Source of the DNA: a marine gamma proteobacterium HTCC2080
Lineage (GTDB): Bacteria; Pseudomonadota; Gammaproteobacteria; Pseudomonadales; Halieaceae
Assembly: GCA_000169115.1 (NCBI GenBank)
Contig: AAVV01000008.1
Coordinates: 1-64,000 of the forward strand
Direction: 5' to 3'
DNA: 64,000 bases
Part shown: positions 34,801 through 44,941 of the stretch, in pieces
Layout of the letters: every line of letters starts with the position of its first letter
Position numbering within the stretch: the stretch's first letter is position 1
Notes under the pieces: model-generated
Seen by the model: the letters and a program-made list of their open reading frames with translations, nothing else
Database searches by the model: none
Told to the model about the DNA's origin: nothing
Made by a program: the position numbers and the translations under genes

Positions 34801-37299
34801 ATGAGGCTACTTGAAGCCTGGGTCACTCGCTGTTTCGCTAATCCATCAGCAACACTGCTGTTGCTGCTGGGCATTACCGTTGTAGCCGGCGCCTTTGGAG
34901 CGAGTCAGTTCCGCATTAATTCTTCAATGGATGAAGTGATACTGCCTCGCGAGTCAGAGCATTGGTTCAGTGATGACGAAGCGTTAAAAGCGAATTTCCC
35001 CCAACTTCGTAATGTGACCATCATTGTAGTGGCAGGTGCCGAGGCAAAGCAGGTCTCTGAAGCGGTTGATACGGTTTTGGCTGGTGCCCCCGATTTTGTA
35101 GAGCGCAATCAAATCGCTACCCCGATGCGGGAACCCGCGATCCGCAATGCGCTGGCGTTTTATCTCGACCGTCAAGATTTTTCGGCGCTGATTGACGGCG
35201 TACAACCATTAGTGACGCTCAGCACGGTACTGCAGGGAGAAGGTGCTCTGACCGGTACATTGGGGGTGCTCGGTGTAACCTTGCCCAATGATACGCCCTC
35301 GGTGTTGCTAGATCTCTTACAGGGCAAAGCAACCACGTTAAAGAACCTAGAGCTGGTCGAAAATGCCGAGCCAGCCATGGTCAGCGCCTATGATGGTTTA
35401 TTTTATGAGCTGATTCTTGTCAGTGATAAGCCCGATTTTGATGCGCAGTTCCCCGGCGCTGAGATTGTTCAGAATATAGAAACTTGGATTGCACCAGTGG
35501 TGGCAGCCTACCCTGCGTTAAACATAGCTTTGACGGGTGATATCGTCCTCGCCCATGAAGAAATTTCAGATGCTCTTGCAGGGGTTAAACTGGCGGCAGG
35601 GTTATCGACGGTATTTCTCATATTGGTGTTGGCGCTGGGTGTAAGGTCGGGGGTTTTGACCGCAGGCATGCTGCTGCTCGTCGTTATCGGAAGTATTTGG
35701 ACCCACGCTTTAGCGATGATCACCGTGGGTCAATACAACACCTTGTCCCTCGCCTTTCTGGTCATGTTCTTTGGTTTGGGTGTCGACTTTGGATTGCACT
35801 ACGGCCTATCAGTGCGTGAGGTCCGAACCGAAAGTAATGCCGTGGCAACGGCGGTTCGCAATACGGGGGTTGCTCTGATGCTGTCGGCGGCAACAACGGC
35901 TTGGGCATTTTTGTCTTTTGTGCCCACCGAATACCAAGGGCTTGGTGAGTTGGGGGTGATTTCAGCCGGCGGTATGCTGGTGGCCATTTTTCTAACAGTT
36001 ACCTTGTTGCCGGCACTGTTTGGCTTGCTGGGTTTGCCGGACAACGCGCCCTCTAAAGGACACCCATTTAAGTTCCGATGGCCTAGCATGCGGTTAACTT
36101 TGGCTATTTGGCTGGTATTAGGGGCAACCGCCACATTAAAAGCGCGCGATGCCCACTTCGATTACTCGGTCGCGGGGCTGCGCGATCTTGAGACACCGGC
36201 AATGACGTTACTTGATCGACTGCAACGCGGTGGCTTCAGTACCGATTACAGTATTTCCACCATGGCTTTGCCGGGCGATTTGCCAGATTTAAAAGCACAG
36301 CTTATCGAATTAGATGCTGTTGGCTACGTGAGATCTATCGCAGATTTTCTGCCTCAGATCGATCACAAGGACCGTGCCACAGAGCTGGCTCAACTGCGCG
36401 AGGCACTAGACCTTGTTTCAGAATTTCCAGCGCTTGAACCTCAAGTTGCAAGAGAGCAATTAGCAGTACTGTTAACAATGCCGGCATTACCCGAGGAGAT
36501 TTTAGATTTAATCACTTTGCTGCAGGGTTACGATGATGCCCAGTTAATTGCCCTTGATGGAGAAATCCGTGAGGCAATTTCGCAATGGCGAAAAGACCTA
36601 GAGCCACTGCTCACAAGTGAACCTCCTCAACTCAGTGATTTATCGCAACAGTTGCGAAGCCGATGGATTTTACCGGATGGACGTCATCGACTTGAATTTG
36701 GACCTGCCGCGCCGACACAAAGTAGAGAAGGGTTGAACACGTTTGTCAGTGCGGCAAACACCATTGTGGATAACGGGGGTGGCCGCGCAGTCATCGAGTA
36801 CGGTGTGGGGAGCGTCGTTGTTAGAGCCTTTCAGCAGGCCTCAATTCTGGCGGTGCTGGGCATCGCCCTATTGTTAACGCTTTATTATCGAAATTTGATT
36901 ATGCCCATGGTCGTTATTGTTCCACTAATGCTCACAACCGTATTAACCTTTGCGGTTATGGAGTGGGTAGGGCTCTCTCTCAACATGGCTAACGTCTTAG
37001 TAGTGCCGCTCATTTTTGGTTTAGGTATTGATTCAGCGATTCACATTGCGCACCGTTACCAGACGTTGGGTTCTGTCGAGCGCCTAATGCAATCGAGTAC
37101 TCCAAGAGCGGTCATGCTCTCAGCCGTAACGACGGTGGCAACCTTTGCCTCTTTGATGACAAGCACCCACCGAGGTGCAGCGTCCTTAGGTCAGTTACTG
37201 ACTATCGCAATTCCTATTATGGTGATTGTGACCTTCTCCTTGGTGCCGGTTCTAATGAACTATTTTGGAAGATTCACCGAACGTCCTCTACATAATTAA
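34801..37299 (+). CDS. RND superfamily exporter of the MMPL/HpnN type
   Basis: A protein of about 832 residues. An in-frame TTG at 34699 overlaps the previous stop and would add 34 residues, but GGGGAG just before ATG 34801 and the family-like start (LLEAWVTRCFANP) favour 34801. There are two halves, each with one helix, a periplasmic domain and five more helices. Helix-4 type Asp residues are present (GLGVDFGLHY and GLGIDSAIHIAH). This is the layout of MMPL-type lipid and hydrophobe exporters, including hopanoid transporter HpnN. It may move lipids related to the nearby acyl or sterol-type enzymes, but that is speculation. DUF1295 follows after 14 bases. Confidence 0.85.
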   Translation: MRLLEAWVTRCFANPSATLLLLLGITVVAGAFGASQFRINSSMDEVILPRESEHWFSDDEALKANFPQLRNVTIIVVAGAEAKQVSEAVDTVLAGAPDFVERNQIATPMREPAIRNALAFYLDRQDFSALIDGVQPLVTLSTVLQGEGALTGTLGVLGVTLPNDTPSVLLDLLQGKATTLKNLELVENAEPAMVSAYDGLFYELILVSDKPDFDAQFPGAEIVQNIETWIAPVVAAYPALNIALTGDIVLAHEEISDALAGVKLAAGLSTVFLILVLALGVRSGVLTAGMLLLVVIGSIWTHALAMITVGQYNTLSLAFLVMFFGLGVDFGLHYGLSVREVRTESNAVATAVRNTGVALMLSAATTAWAFLSFVPTEYQGLGELGVISAGGMLVAIFLTVTLLPALFGLLGLPDNAPSKGHPFKFRWPSMRLTLAIWLVLGATATLKARDAHFDYSVAGLRDLETPAMTLLDRLQRGGFSTDYSISTMALPGDLPDLKAQLIELDAVGYVRSIADFLPQIDHKDRATELAQLREALDLVSEFPALEPQVAREQLAVLLTMPALPEEILDLITLLQGYDDAQLIALDGEIREAISQWRKDLEPLLTSEPPQLSDLSQQLRSRWILPDGRHRLEFGPAAPTQSREGLNTFVSAANTIVDNGGGRAVIEYGVGSVVVRAFQQASILAVLGIALLLTLYYRNLIMPMVVIVPLMLTTVLTFAVMEWVGLSLNMANVLVVPLIFGLGIDSAIHIAHRYQTLGSVERLMQSSTPRAVMLSAVTTVATFASLMTSTHRGAASLGQLLTIAIPIMVIVTFSLVPVLMNYFGRFTERPLHN

Positions 37300-37313
37300 A
37301 AGGTAGCTCTACC

Positions 37314-38228
37314 ATGCGTGCAATTTGGCAAAGACCCCATCCAGAGATACCCAAGTCTGAGGCCTTAGTAAGGGTCACGGTGGTTTACATGATTGCCTTG
37401 TTTGTCGCGGGGTTGGTGCTCATTTTGTCAACGGCTGAACCTTTGTGGCGCGCACTGTGGGCTGATTTAGCCGCAACATTGGTCGTATTTGGAGCTAGCC
37501 GGTGGCATCGTAATAGCAGTTTTTATGATGCGTTCTGGTCTGTAATTCCACCTGTACTAATGCTTTGGTGGATGGTGGTAGGCAGCAGCGCTTCAACGCT
37601 TCGAGAAATGCTGGTCCTTGCCTTATTGCTTTTTTGGGCGACACGATTGACCTGCCACTGGGCGTATTACTGGCCGGGCTTGCACCATGAGGACTGGCGA
37701 TACGGCATGCTTCGAGAGCAGGCGGGTCGTAATGCTGTTGTTGTGGATTTAATGGGTGTTCATGTCTTTCCAACAATACAGGTGTTTCTGGGTATGTTGC
37801 CGGTTTATGCCGTTACGGTACTCGGAGATCAGCCCCTCAATGTAATAGACGGTTTAGCGGCGCTTGTTATGTTCGCTGCGATTTCCTTGCAGATGACCGC
37901 CGATGTCCAGCTGCACGCGTTTGCGGCACAGGCAAAGCCCGGTGATACCTTGGAGACGGGGCTCTGGTCACGCAGTCGACATCCTAACTATCTGGGTGAA
38001 ATCGGTATGTGGGTGGGTTTGGCGCTTTTTGGACTGGCTGCTTATCCTCAGGGTGCATGGTGGGTAGGGCTAGGCGCTCTGGCCATGATCCTTATGTTCC
38101 GCTACGCCAGTATTCCCATGATGGAGAAACGCTCCTTGGCGCGTCGGCCTGAATACGCAGACACAATGGCACGAATCCCCATGTTGCTTCCGCGGCTACG
38201 CAAACCTACTAAGGGCTCAAGCGACTGA
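37314..38228 (+). CDS. DUF1295 / steroid 5-alpha-reductase-like membrane protein
   Basis: A protein of 304 residues with about seven membrane helices. The C-terminal SRHPNYLGEIGMWVGLALFG motif is the nucleotide- and substrate-contacting part shared by DUF1295, isoprenylcysteine methyltransferases and steroid 5-alpha reductases. These membrane enzymes reduce or methylate isoprenoid-like lipids. The gene is 14 bases after the MMPL-type exporter and probably in its operon. The stop codon lies inside the first copy of a 22-base tandem duplication. The substrate is unknown. Confidence 0.85.
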   Translation: MRAIWQRPHPEIPKSEALVRVTVVYMIALFVAGLVLILSTAEPLWRALWADLAATLVVFGASRWHRNSSFYDAFWSVIPPVLMLWWMVVGSSASTLREMLVLALLLFWATRLTCHWAYYWPGLHHEDWRYGMLREQAGRNAVVVDLMGVHVFPTIQVFLGMLPVYAVTVLGDQPLNVIDGLAALVMFAAISLQMTADVQLHAFAAQAKPGDTLETGLWSRSRHPNYLGEIGMWVGLALFGLAAYPQGAWWVGLGALAMILMFRYASIPMMEKRSLARRPEYADTMARIPMLLPRLRKPTKGSSD

Positions 38229-38266
38229 GCGCTACTCACCGCTAGACTGAGCGCTACTCACCGCTA
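38223..38266. repeat. Perfect 22-base tandem duplication
   Basis: The unit GACTGAGCGCTACTCACCGCTA, in two parts here as GACTGAGCGCTA and CTCACCGCTA, occurs twice with no gap. The first copy includes the TGA stop of the DUF1295 gene; the second is noncoding. It looks like a recent slippage event with no evident role. Confidence 0.8.
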
Positions 38267-38640
38267 AATGGTGCTCGAAGTCGGTTTACAGCGAGCCTGC
38301 CTAGGCGCCGTGTTTGCACCGCTAAGCTTCTGTTGATAGCAAAGTAGCGTTGGGCAGGGCGTTGGCAGAGTTTCTGCGAGGTGCTGGGTGCCATGACGTT
38401 GAGGGACGCGAGAGGTATTGGAGTGGGGGTGCTTAAGATCCCTGTATCCTCAGTAAGATTCGCTATGAGTTCCCCAAGGGTGGGTTTGAACAGTCGGGAA
38501 CATAAACGCGACATTGCCAAGGGCGAGGGAAATGCCGGGCGCTTTGCTTTAACGCACCTCTGATATAACAAAACAGCGAACGACGGATATGTTTCTTTCA
38601 GTCGTATCACTTAATGTGAAGAGGTAAACGGGAGCTTAGT
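38267..38640. other. Intergenic region upstream of the DUF1800 gene
   Basis: About 375 bases with no supported gene. It ends in GGGAG six bases before the ATG of the DUF1800 gene, which sets that start. The promoter of the DUF1800/DUF1501 operon should be here. I found no RNA gene or clear terminator. Confidence 0.4.
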
Positions 38641-40542
38641 ATGGCGAGACGAGAACAGAGATGTATTGTTATGCAAGGAGCAACCGCTGTCACAGCCGTC
38701 CAAATCATAGGGCTGCTTCTCGCGCTCAGCTTTTCCAGTATTTCTTCGGCTCAAGGTGCCGGGAATACTTTTATGGACCTTGTGCGTGTTGTTAAAGAGG
38801 TCCGGGGTGAGTTCTTCGACGATAATACCGGCGATTCTGAAACCGATGCCCTACCTTTCGCGAGTGAGGCCAGTACATCCCGATTTCTCTCTCAAGCGAC
38901 CTTTGGGGCTACGCGCAGTGATGTGTCGGCCTTGGTCGGTACCAGCGTCTCTGATTGGCTGCTGCAGCAGTTTAGTGAGGATCCTTCTGACTATCTTGCG
39001 ACTCTCGATAGTTATCAGGCTCAGCTTCCATTCCTGATTCTAAACCCATGGAATCGCTCGGCGACGACTTTTGCATTTTGGCAGCATAGCATCGCTGGAA
39101 AAGATCAGCTTCGTCAGCGAATGGTTTACGCGCTGTCTCAAATTTTAGTGATTTCCAATGGTGGAGGTAATGCGCTCACCGAATATCCGGAGGCGGTGGC
39201 CTACCACCAGTCTTTATTGACCGAGTTCGGTTTCGGTAATTACCGGGAGTTACTGGAGGCGATTACGTATTCACCCGGAATGGGATATTTCTTAACCTAC
39301 ATGGGAAATCAAAAGGGAGATCCTGACACAGGGCGTCAACCCGATGAAAACTACGCGAGGGAAATCCTTCAGCTGTTCACCATGGGGCTAGTCGCTCTAA
39401 ATGACGACGGTACGGCGGCCAGCGGTAGCAATGACGACAATGGTTCCGCCGAGCTATACGATAACGATGACATTACAGGCTTGGCAAAAGTATTCACGGG
39501 GCTGGATCGCAGTGTCAATGCCGCGCAGGGTCAAAATGATCCTGAAGCACCAGAAGTCCTTAGGAGTTGGCGGGAACCCATGGCTGTTTACCCAGCACGG
39601 CATTCTGCAAGCGCAAAAACCTTTCTGGGTCTTACTATTCCAGAAAATACTAGTGCCGAGGACAGCATCACGCTAGCACTAGATCGATTAATGAGCGTGG
39701 CGAGTGTTGGGCCATTTCTTTCACGCCAGCTCATTCAGAGGTTCACCACATCCAATCCATCTGCTGGTTATATCTCGAGAGTTACTCAAGTTTTTAATAA
39801 TGGCCGGTACTCGCTCCCCAACGGTACCGTTGTTGGTGGCGGGCTGCGCGGCGATCTTAAGGCAACTATTGCAGCCATTTTGCTCGATCGTGAAAACCTG
39901 CAGCCAGAGGCACCAAACACTTTTGGCAAACTGCGCGAGCCCGTATTGCGTTTTACCCAATGGGCCAGGGCGTTTAATGCGGGCGCTATAACCCCTGAAT
40001 ACACGGTTGAGCTATATGATCTGTCCTCGGTATCGATTTACGGTCAGGGTCTGGCTCAACACCCATTTCGGGCGCCATCGGTATTCAATTTCTATCGTCC
40101 GGGTTACGTGCCTCCCGGAACAGATAGCGGCGCTGCAGGCATGACGGTGCCTGAATTACAAATTCTTACCACAGAGACGATTCCGGCTTACATGAATTTC
40201 ATCACGTTTTTCGCAATGGCCAACACGCAATACGCAGACCTGTCGACCTACCGCGAAATAGGGGGGCTGACAGGAGTTAATTTCGATCCAGAGCTGGCGC
40301 GCACCAGTTTTCTTCCCGATTACAGCTATGAAAAAACTCTGGCAGATGATTTGCCAGAACTTTTCGCCCACCTGAATCTGTTGCTGGCGGGTGGTGCTAT
40401 GTCCCAGGCAGCTGTCGACAGTTTTAGTGATGTGGTGGCAGGCGTGCCAGCCGAGGCTGGTGAGGACGATTGGCGCGCGACTAGAGTGGGACTAGCCGTG
40501 GCGTTAGTCATGACGTCAGCCGACTACCTGGTCGCATACTGA
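38641..40542 (+). CDS. DUF1800 family secreted protein
   Basis: A protein of 633 residues with an N-terminal signal peptide (IIGLLLALSFSSISSAQ). The pattern ASRFLSQATFGATRSDVSAL near residue 80, YAREILQLFTMGL near 240, and HPFRAPSVFNFYRPGY near 475 identifies DUF1800. The family is widespread in marine bacteria and nearly always paired with DUF1501, as here. Its role is unproven; extracellular polymer or sulfated carbohydrate metabolism has been suggested. The next gene begins ten bases downstream. Confidence 0.88.
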   Translation: MARREQRCIVMQGATAVTAVQIIGLLLALSFSSISSAQGAGNTFMDLVRVVKEVRGEFFDDNTGDSETDALPFASEASTSRFLSQATFGATRSDVSALVGTSVSDWLLQQFSEDPSDYLATLDSYQAQLPFLILNPWNRSATTFAFWQHSIAGKDQLRQRMVYALSQILVISNGGGNALTEYPEAVAYHQSLLTEFGFGNYRELLEAITYSPGMGYFLTYMGNQKGDPDTGRQPDENYAREILQLFTMGLVALNDDGTAASGSNDDNGSAELYDNDDITGLAKVFTGLDRSVNAAQGQNDPEAPEVLRSWREPMAVYPARHSASAKTFLGLTIPENTSAEDSITLALDRLMSVASVGPFLSRQLIQRFTTSNPSAGYISRVTQVFNNGRYSLPNGTVVGGGLRGDLKATIAAILLDRENLQPEAPNTFGKLREPVLRFTQWARAFNAGAITPEYTVELYDLSSVSIYGQGLAQHPFRAPSVFNFYRPGYVPPGTDSGAAGMTVPELQILTTETIPAYMNFITFFAMANTQYADLSTYREIGGLTGVNFDPELARTSFLPDYSYEKTLADDLPELFAHLNLLLAGGAMSQAAVDSFSDVVAGVPAEAGEDDWRATRVGLAVALVMTSADYLVAY

Positions 40543-40552
40543 GGGCAATCCA

Positions 40553-41923
40553 ATGACGCACTTTTTAAATAGACGCCATTTTCTGTCGAGTAGTTTGGGC
40601 TGTCTGGGTTCTCTGGCCATGGCGTCCTTCACGCAGCCCTTAAGAGCGCAGGAAAATGATGAATATCAAGCTTTAGTTCTACTTTTCCAATTTGGAGGAG
40701 TGGATTGCCACGATGTGGTGATTCCCTATGGCGTTGGTGAATACAACGAGTACGCTAACATTCGCAGTGAGCTAATGAGCGCTTATGGTAGCGATCGAGC
40801 GCGCAGCAGCCTATTGCAGCTGGCCTCATCTGGGGCGAGTGCGGGGTTTGCCTTGCCACCAGAATTATCGGGTATCAAGGCATTGTTTGACGAGGGAACA
40901 GCGGCCTTAGTGGGCAATGTCGGACCCCTTGTTGAGCCGACGAACCGGGACAGCTTTTCCGCGGGAGGGGTTGCCTTGCCGCCGCGCTTGTTTTCACATA
41001 ACGATCAGCAGTCATTATGGCAGTCGAGTTCCCCGGAGGGCGCTTCGGTAGGCTGGGGAGGTCTGTTTTCAGATCTTCTCATTGGTCAGGGGATCAGTAC
41101 GCTGTCAGATTTTTCTGCGCTGACAACGGCGCGAGACCGCCTGTTTGTTACAGGTTATGAGACGGCGCCTTACACGGCCTCGGCGGGTGGGTTAAACCTC
41201 GATCTCCTTGACGTAGTAAACGCTCAAACCGACGGTAATTTGTCTGCGGTGTATCAAATGTTAAGGGCTCAAGGTGAATCAGCGGCTCATATTCTGACCC
41301 GAGATTTTGCGGGTACGACCGTAAATGCGTTTGACGCAAACATAGAATATTCGTCGATTCTTGGCGAGGCACCCGATTTGGGGGTGGCATTTCAAGCAGA
41401 TCCGGTTGGCACGCAACTTGAGCGCGTTGCAAAAATTATTGCAAGCAGGCAGGAGTTTGGCGTAAACCGCCAAATCTTCTTAGTGGGTGCTTATGGTTAC
41501 GATACCCACAGCGCTCAGCCCACAAGCTTACCCAACTTGCACAGCCGGCTCGATGCGGGCGTGAGTGCCTTTAGCGAATCAATGAAAAATATGGGTATCT
41601 TTAACCGTGTGACCTTGGCGACCGCTTCAGATTTTGGGCGTACGCTGGCAGACAACGGTGATGGCACCGATCATGGCTGGGGAGGCCATCAGTTTGTTGT
41701 CGGCGGGGCTGTTAATGGCGGATCGCTCTATGGTGACATACCGCCCCCTAGCTTTGAGCACGGTCAGGATGCAGGGCGTGGCAGGTTGATCCCAACAATT
41801 GCCGTGGATCAGTACGCGGCTTCACTGGGGCGATGGCTGGGTCTCGATGACAGCAGCTTGGCACAAGCGCTACCCAACCTAAATAATTTTAGCTCCAACC
41901 CACTGGCCAACCTCCTTCTATGA
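40553..41923 (+). CDS. DUF1501 family protein with a Tat signal
   Basis: A protein of 456 residues. The N-terminus NRRHFLSSSLGCLGSLAMA has a twin-arginine-type motif (RRHFL), so folded export is likely. LLFQFGGVDCHD and a late DHGWGGHQFVVGG match DUF1501, which belongs to the alkaline-phosphatase/sulfatase-like fold. It is ten bases downstream of its usual partner DUF1800, and the two form an operon. The reaction is not known. Confidence 0.88.
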   Translation: MTHFLNRRHFLSSSLGCLGSLAMASFTQPLRAQENDEYQALVLLFQFGGVDCHDVVIPYGVGEYNEYANIRSELMSAYGSDRARSSLLQLASSGASAGFALPPELSGIKALFDEGTAALVGNVGPLVEPTNRDSFSAGGVALPPRLFSHNDQQSLWQSSSPEGASVGWGGLFSDLLIGQGISTLSDFSALTTARDRLFVTGYETAPYTASAGGLNLDLLDVVNAQTDGNLSAVYQMLRAQGESAAHILTRDFAGTTVNAFDANIEYSSILGEAPDLGVAFQADPVGTQLERVAKIIASRQEFGVNRQIFLVGAYGYDTHSAQPTSLPNLHSRLDAGVSAFSESMKNMGIFNRVTLATASDFGRTLADNGDGTDHGWGGHQFVVGGAVNGGSLYGDIPPPSFEHGQDAGRGRLIPTIAVDQYAASLGRWLGLDDSSLAQALPNLNNFSSNPLANLLL

Positions 41924-41983
41924 GAGAACCCAGCTGACTTGAGCTGGTAGAAGCCCGCTGGCCGAAGAGGGCGGCAAACCGAT

Positions 41984-42604
41984 ATGATTGGCGTTCTCAA
42001 AAAGGCTGAAACTGTCATGCCCCCACACAGCTTCATTGAAACTTATAAAGTCGAGCACGCGGTTTGCGATCGTATTGCCGACTTCTTTCAAGATAACAAG
42101 CATTTGGCCCAGCCGGGGCGGCTTGGGGAAAACCCTCGAGTCGATAAATCGATGAAAGATTCGCTGGACCTGAGTATTCCTATTCGCATTTATGGTCAGG
42201 TTGATCCCTTTTTCGAGTTACTCACGGGGTTTGTGAAGCGATACGTTGATAAATACTATTACGATTGTGGCGCCAATGGGCTTGGACCGCTTGGGTTCTC
42301 GGAGTGGTCAAATGTTCAGGAGTACCCAATTGGCGGAGGCTACCCAGCCATTCACTGTGAGCGTGATCGACTTGAATACGGTCATCGGGCTTTGGTCTGG
42401 ATGCTCTACCTCACCGATACTCCGGGAGGAGGCACTGAATTTCCACACCAGGGGATAACTACTGAATGTATCAAAGGTGACGTGATTCTTTGGCCAAGTG
42501 ATATGACCCACATGCATCGGGGTGTTGTGTCTAGCACTCATGAGAAAATGATCTTCACCGGGTGGATTGATTTTATTACGGCTGAGCGTAGCCAGAAGGC
42601 CTGA
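41984..42604 (+). CDS. 2-oxoglutarate/Fe(II)-dependent oxygenase, prolyl-4-hydroxylase type
   Basis: A protein of 206 residues (195 if the Met at 42017 is used). The C-terminal part has the double-stranded beta-helix with an HxE/D-type iron site (IHCERD near 125), the strand LVWMLYLTDTPGGGTEFPHQG, and a second iron His in THMHRGV, followed by a basic residue for 2-oxoglutarate. It hydroxylates a protein side chain or small molecule in the cytoplasm. CCAGCT/AGCTGG hairpin at 41930-41947 lies between it and the DUF1501 gene. The target is unknown. Confidence 0.8.
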   Translation: MIGVLKKAETVMPPHSFIETYKVEHAVCDRIADFFQDNKHLAQPGRLGENPRVDKSMKDSLDLSIPIRIYGQVDPFFELLTGFVKRYVDKYYYDCGANGLGPLGFSEWSNVQEYPIGGGYPAIHCERDRLEYGHRALVWMLYLTDTPGGGTEFPHQGITTECIKGDVILWPSDMTHMHRGVVSSTHEKMIFTGWIDFITAERSQKA

Positions 42605-42845
42605 GGTGGTTCACTGTAGGTTGCGGCAGTGTCGGCCATCCGGTCTCTATGTGTTTTCCTAAAGTAACGAGTCGTAGCTCTCTAGACGTTAGGCGCTTAA
42701 GTGAGTGTACGTCCGCACGCGGGTATACTTGTTAGCCGGCTGTATGAGAAGCCGCTTAATACCCCGATGCGATGGCCTTGGGTGATGAAAACAGCGTTCG
42801 ATTCAAGCCTCAGACTAAAAGTGTTGCGCAAGGGTAAATGACAGT

Positions 42846-44843
42846 ATGTCGGGACCAAGAGAAACTGAAATAAACGATCAGGCTGAACTTTTGTGGGCGC
42901 CCTCTGTGGCTCGACTCACGCAAAGTCGCCTCCGAGATTTTATGGGTTACCTCGAGACTCAGGGCGAGGGTAGTTTCGATGACTACTACACGCTGCACCA
43001 GTTTTCAGTAACACACAGGGAACGTTTTTGGTCGGCGCTCTGGGACTATACCGATATTGTGGCCGAGCAGAAGGGTGCCGTTATTGCCGAAAACTGTGAC
43101 ACTTTTCCCTGTCAGCCTGACGCAGGTGTGCGTTGGTTTCCAGAGGCACGCCTAAATTTTGCCGAGAACTTATTGCGGTATCGTGATGATCGCCCCGCAC
43201 TTATTTCCCGCCTAGAAAACGGACAGCGGCGAGTCGTCACCTATAAACAGCTCTATGCCAATGTGGCTGCGTTGGCGGCGAGTTTGCGCGCTCTCGGTGT
43301 AGGGCCAGGTGATCGTGTCGCGGGCTTCATGCCTAATGTTATTGAAACGGTAGAAGCCATGTTGGCAACAACCAGTCTCGGTGCAATCTGGTCATCTTGC
43401 TCGCCCGATTTCGGTATCAACGGTGTGCTCGATCGTTTTGGTCAAATTAGACCTAAAGTTCTATTTGCCGCTGACGGTTATTTTTACAACGGTAAAGTCT
43501 GCGACTCATTGGAACGACTGGCTGCGATTAGCGAGGCCATCGATACCCTGGAACAGGTCGTGGTGATACCGGTTGTGTCTGAAAAACCCGATTGCTCTGG
43601 GCTTTCGAAATCGGTGCTCTGGCAAGACTTTCTCGATCCGTCTACGACCGAGATAGATTTTGCCCAGTTACCTTTTGATCACCCATTATTCATTATGTAT
43701 TCATCAGGCACTACCGGTATGCCCAAGTGTATTGTCCATGGTGCGGGTGGTACCTTAATTCAGCACGTAAAAGAACATCAGCTGCAGGTAGATCTGAGTA
43801 GAGAAGATGTGATGTTTTACTTCACGACCTGCGGGTGGATGATGTGGAATTGGTTGGTGTCGGGGCTTGCCAGCGGTGCAGCACTGGTGTTGTACGACGG
43901 ATCGCCTTTTGCACAAGATGGGCTGTCCTTGTTGAAGGCGATAGAAACGGAAAAGATTTCGATTTTTGGTGTAGGCGCAAAGTATCTTGCGGCTTTAGAG
44001 AAGGCCGGCATCGTCCCTCGGGATGAGGTTGATCTGGCAAGCCTTAAGACGGTTTTATCGACCGGTTCGCCGCTGTCTCATGAAAGTTTTCGTTACGTCT
44101 ATAAAGAATTCAAAGCCGATATTTGTTTGTCATCAATCAGTGGTGGTACCGATATTTTGTCGTGTTTCGTCGGGGGTAGTCCCATTCTTCCGGTACACGT
44201 TGGGGAAATTCAGGCGCCGGGTCTTGGCATGGCGGTGGAGATCTGGAGCGATGTCGGCAAACCGATCTTGGAGGAAAAGGGTGAGTTGGTTTGTACGAAG
44301 CCCTTTCCCAGTATGCCAATTGGTTTTTGGAATGATGCTGATGGTGATCTCTATCGTCAGGCTTACTTCAATACCTGGGCTAATGTGTGGGCGCATGGTG
44401 ACTATGGTGAAGTAACACCGTCACAGGGTTACATCATTCATGGGCGCTCTGATGCCGTTTTGAATCCCGGTGGTGTGCGCATCGGAACGGCAGAAATCTA
44501 TCGGCAGGTTGAACGGCTCGCGGAAGTGCAGGAGAGCATTGTGGTGGGCCAAGATTGGGACAACGATGTCCGTGTGGTGCTATTTGTCGTGCTGACCCCT
44601 GGTGCCGCACTCAGCGAAGATGTTCGTGCTCGCATCGCTAGCGCCATTCGCGAAAATACGACGCCTCGGCATGTTCCAGCCAAGATTCTTGAGGTGCCCG
44701 ATATCCCACGAACACTGAGTGGGAAAATTGTAGAGCTTGCGGTGCGTAATGCGATTCATGGGCAACCGGTTAAAAACACCGATGCCCTCGCCAACCCAGA
44801 GGCCCTCGACGCCTTCAGGGGGCGCGAGGAACTCCGCAGCTGA
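42846..44843 (+). CDS. Acetoacetate-CoA ligase (acetoacetyl-CoA synthetase)
   Basis: A protein of 665 residues, the usual size. The early WFPEARLNFAENLL matches the acetoacetyl-CoA synthetase/acetyl-CoA synthetase N-terminal domain. YSSGTTGMPKCIVHG near 283-297 is the AMP-binding P-loop, SGGTDILSCFVGG near 438 the ATP-adenine region, and RTLSGKIVELAV near 625 the C-terminal lysine that acts in adenylation. It activates acetoacetate with ATP and CoA for lipid or polyhydroxyalkanoate synthesis or ketone use. It is a single gene with a 240-base upstream region and converges with an amidohydrolase gene. Confidence 0.92.
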   Translation: MSGPRETEINDQAELLWAPSVARLTQSRLRDFMGYLETQGEGSFDDYYTLHQFSVTHRERFWSALWDYTDIVAEQKGAVIAENCDTFPCQPDAGVRWFPEARLNFAENLLRYRDDRPALISRLENGQRRVVTYKQLYANVAALAASLRALGVGPGDRVAGFMPNVIETVEAMLATTSLGAIWSSCSPDFGINGVLDRFGQIRPKVLFAADGYFYNGKVCDSLERLAAISEAIDTLEQVVVIPVVSEKPDCSGLSKSVLWQDFLDPSTTEIDFAQLPFDHPLFIMYSSGTTGMPKCIVHGAGGTLIQHVKEHQLQVDLSREDVMFYFTTCGWMMWNWLVSGLASGAALVLYDGSPFAQDGLSLLKAIETEKISIFGVGAKYLAALEKAGIVPRDEVDLASLKTVLSTGSPLSHESFRYVYKEFKADICLSSISGGTDILSCFVGGSPILPVHVGEIQAPGLGMAVEIWSDVGKPILEEKGELVCTKPFPSMPIGFWNDADGDLYRQAYFNTWANVWAHGDYGEVTPSQGYIIHGRSDAVLNPGGVRIGTAEIYRQVERLAEVQESIVVGQDWDNDVRVVLFVVLTPGAALSEDVRARIASAIRENTTPRHVPAKILEVPDIPRTLSGKIVELAVRNAIHGQPVKNTDALANPEALDAFRGREELRS

Positions 44844-44866
44844 AATTTTTCAATAACCAGCCAGGC

Positions 44867-44912
44867 CCACCAGCGCTGACCGGACAGCCCGTGGCGCTCC
44901 TGTGGCTGGTGG
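44867..44912. terminator. Large inverted repeat between convergent genes
   Basis: CCACCAGC (44867-44874) pairs with GCTGGTGG (44905-44912), and inside it AGCGC pairs with GCGCT. It lies in the 98-base space between two converging genes and could act on both transcripts. There is no T-run, so termination is uncertain. Confidence 0.3.
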
Positions 44913-44941
44913 TTGTGCCAGTGTGTTGGCTGGTCTTGCCC

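Noticed and set aside
38222-38266. 22-base tandem repeat as the start of a repeat array
   Set aside because: Only two copies, one overlapping a stop codon; simple duplication is the better reading.
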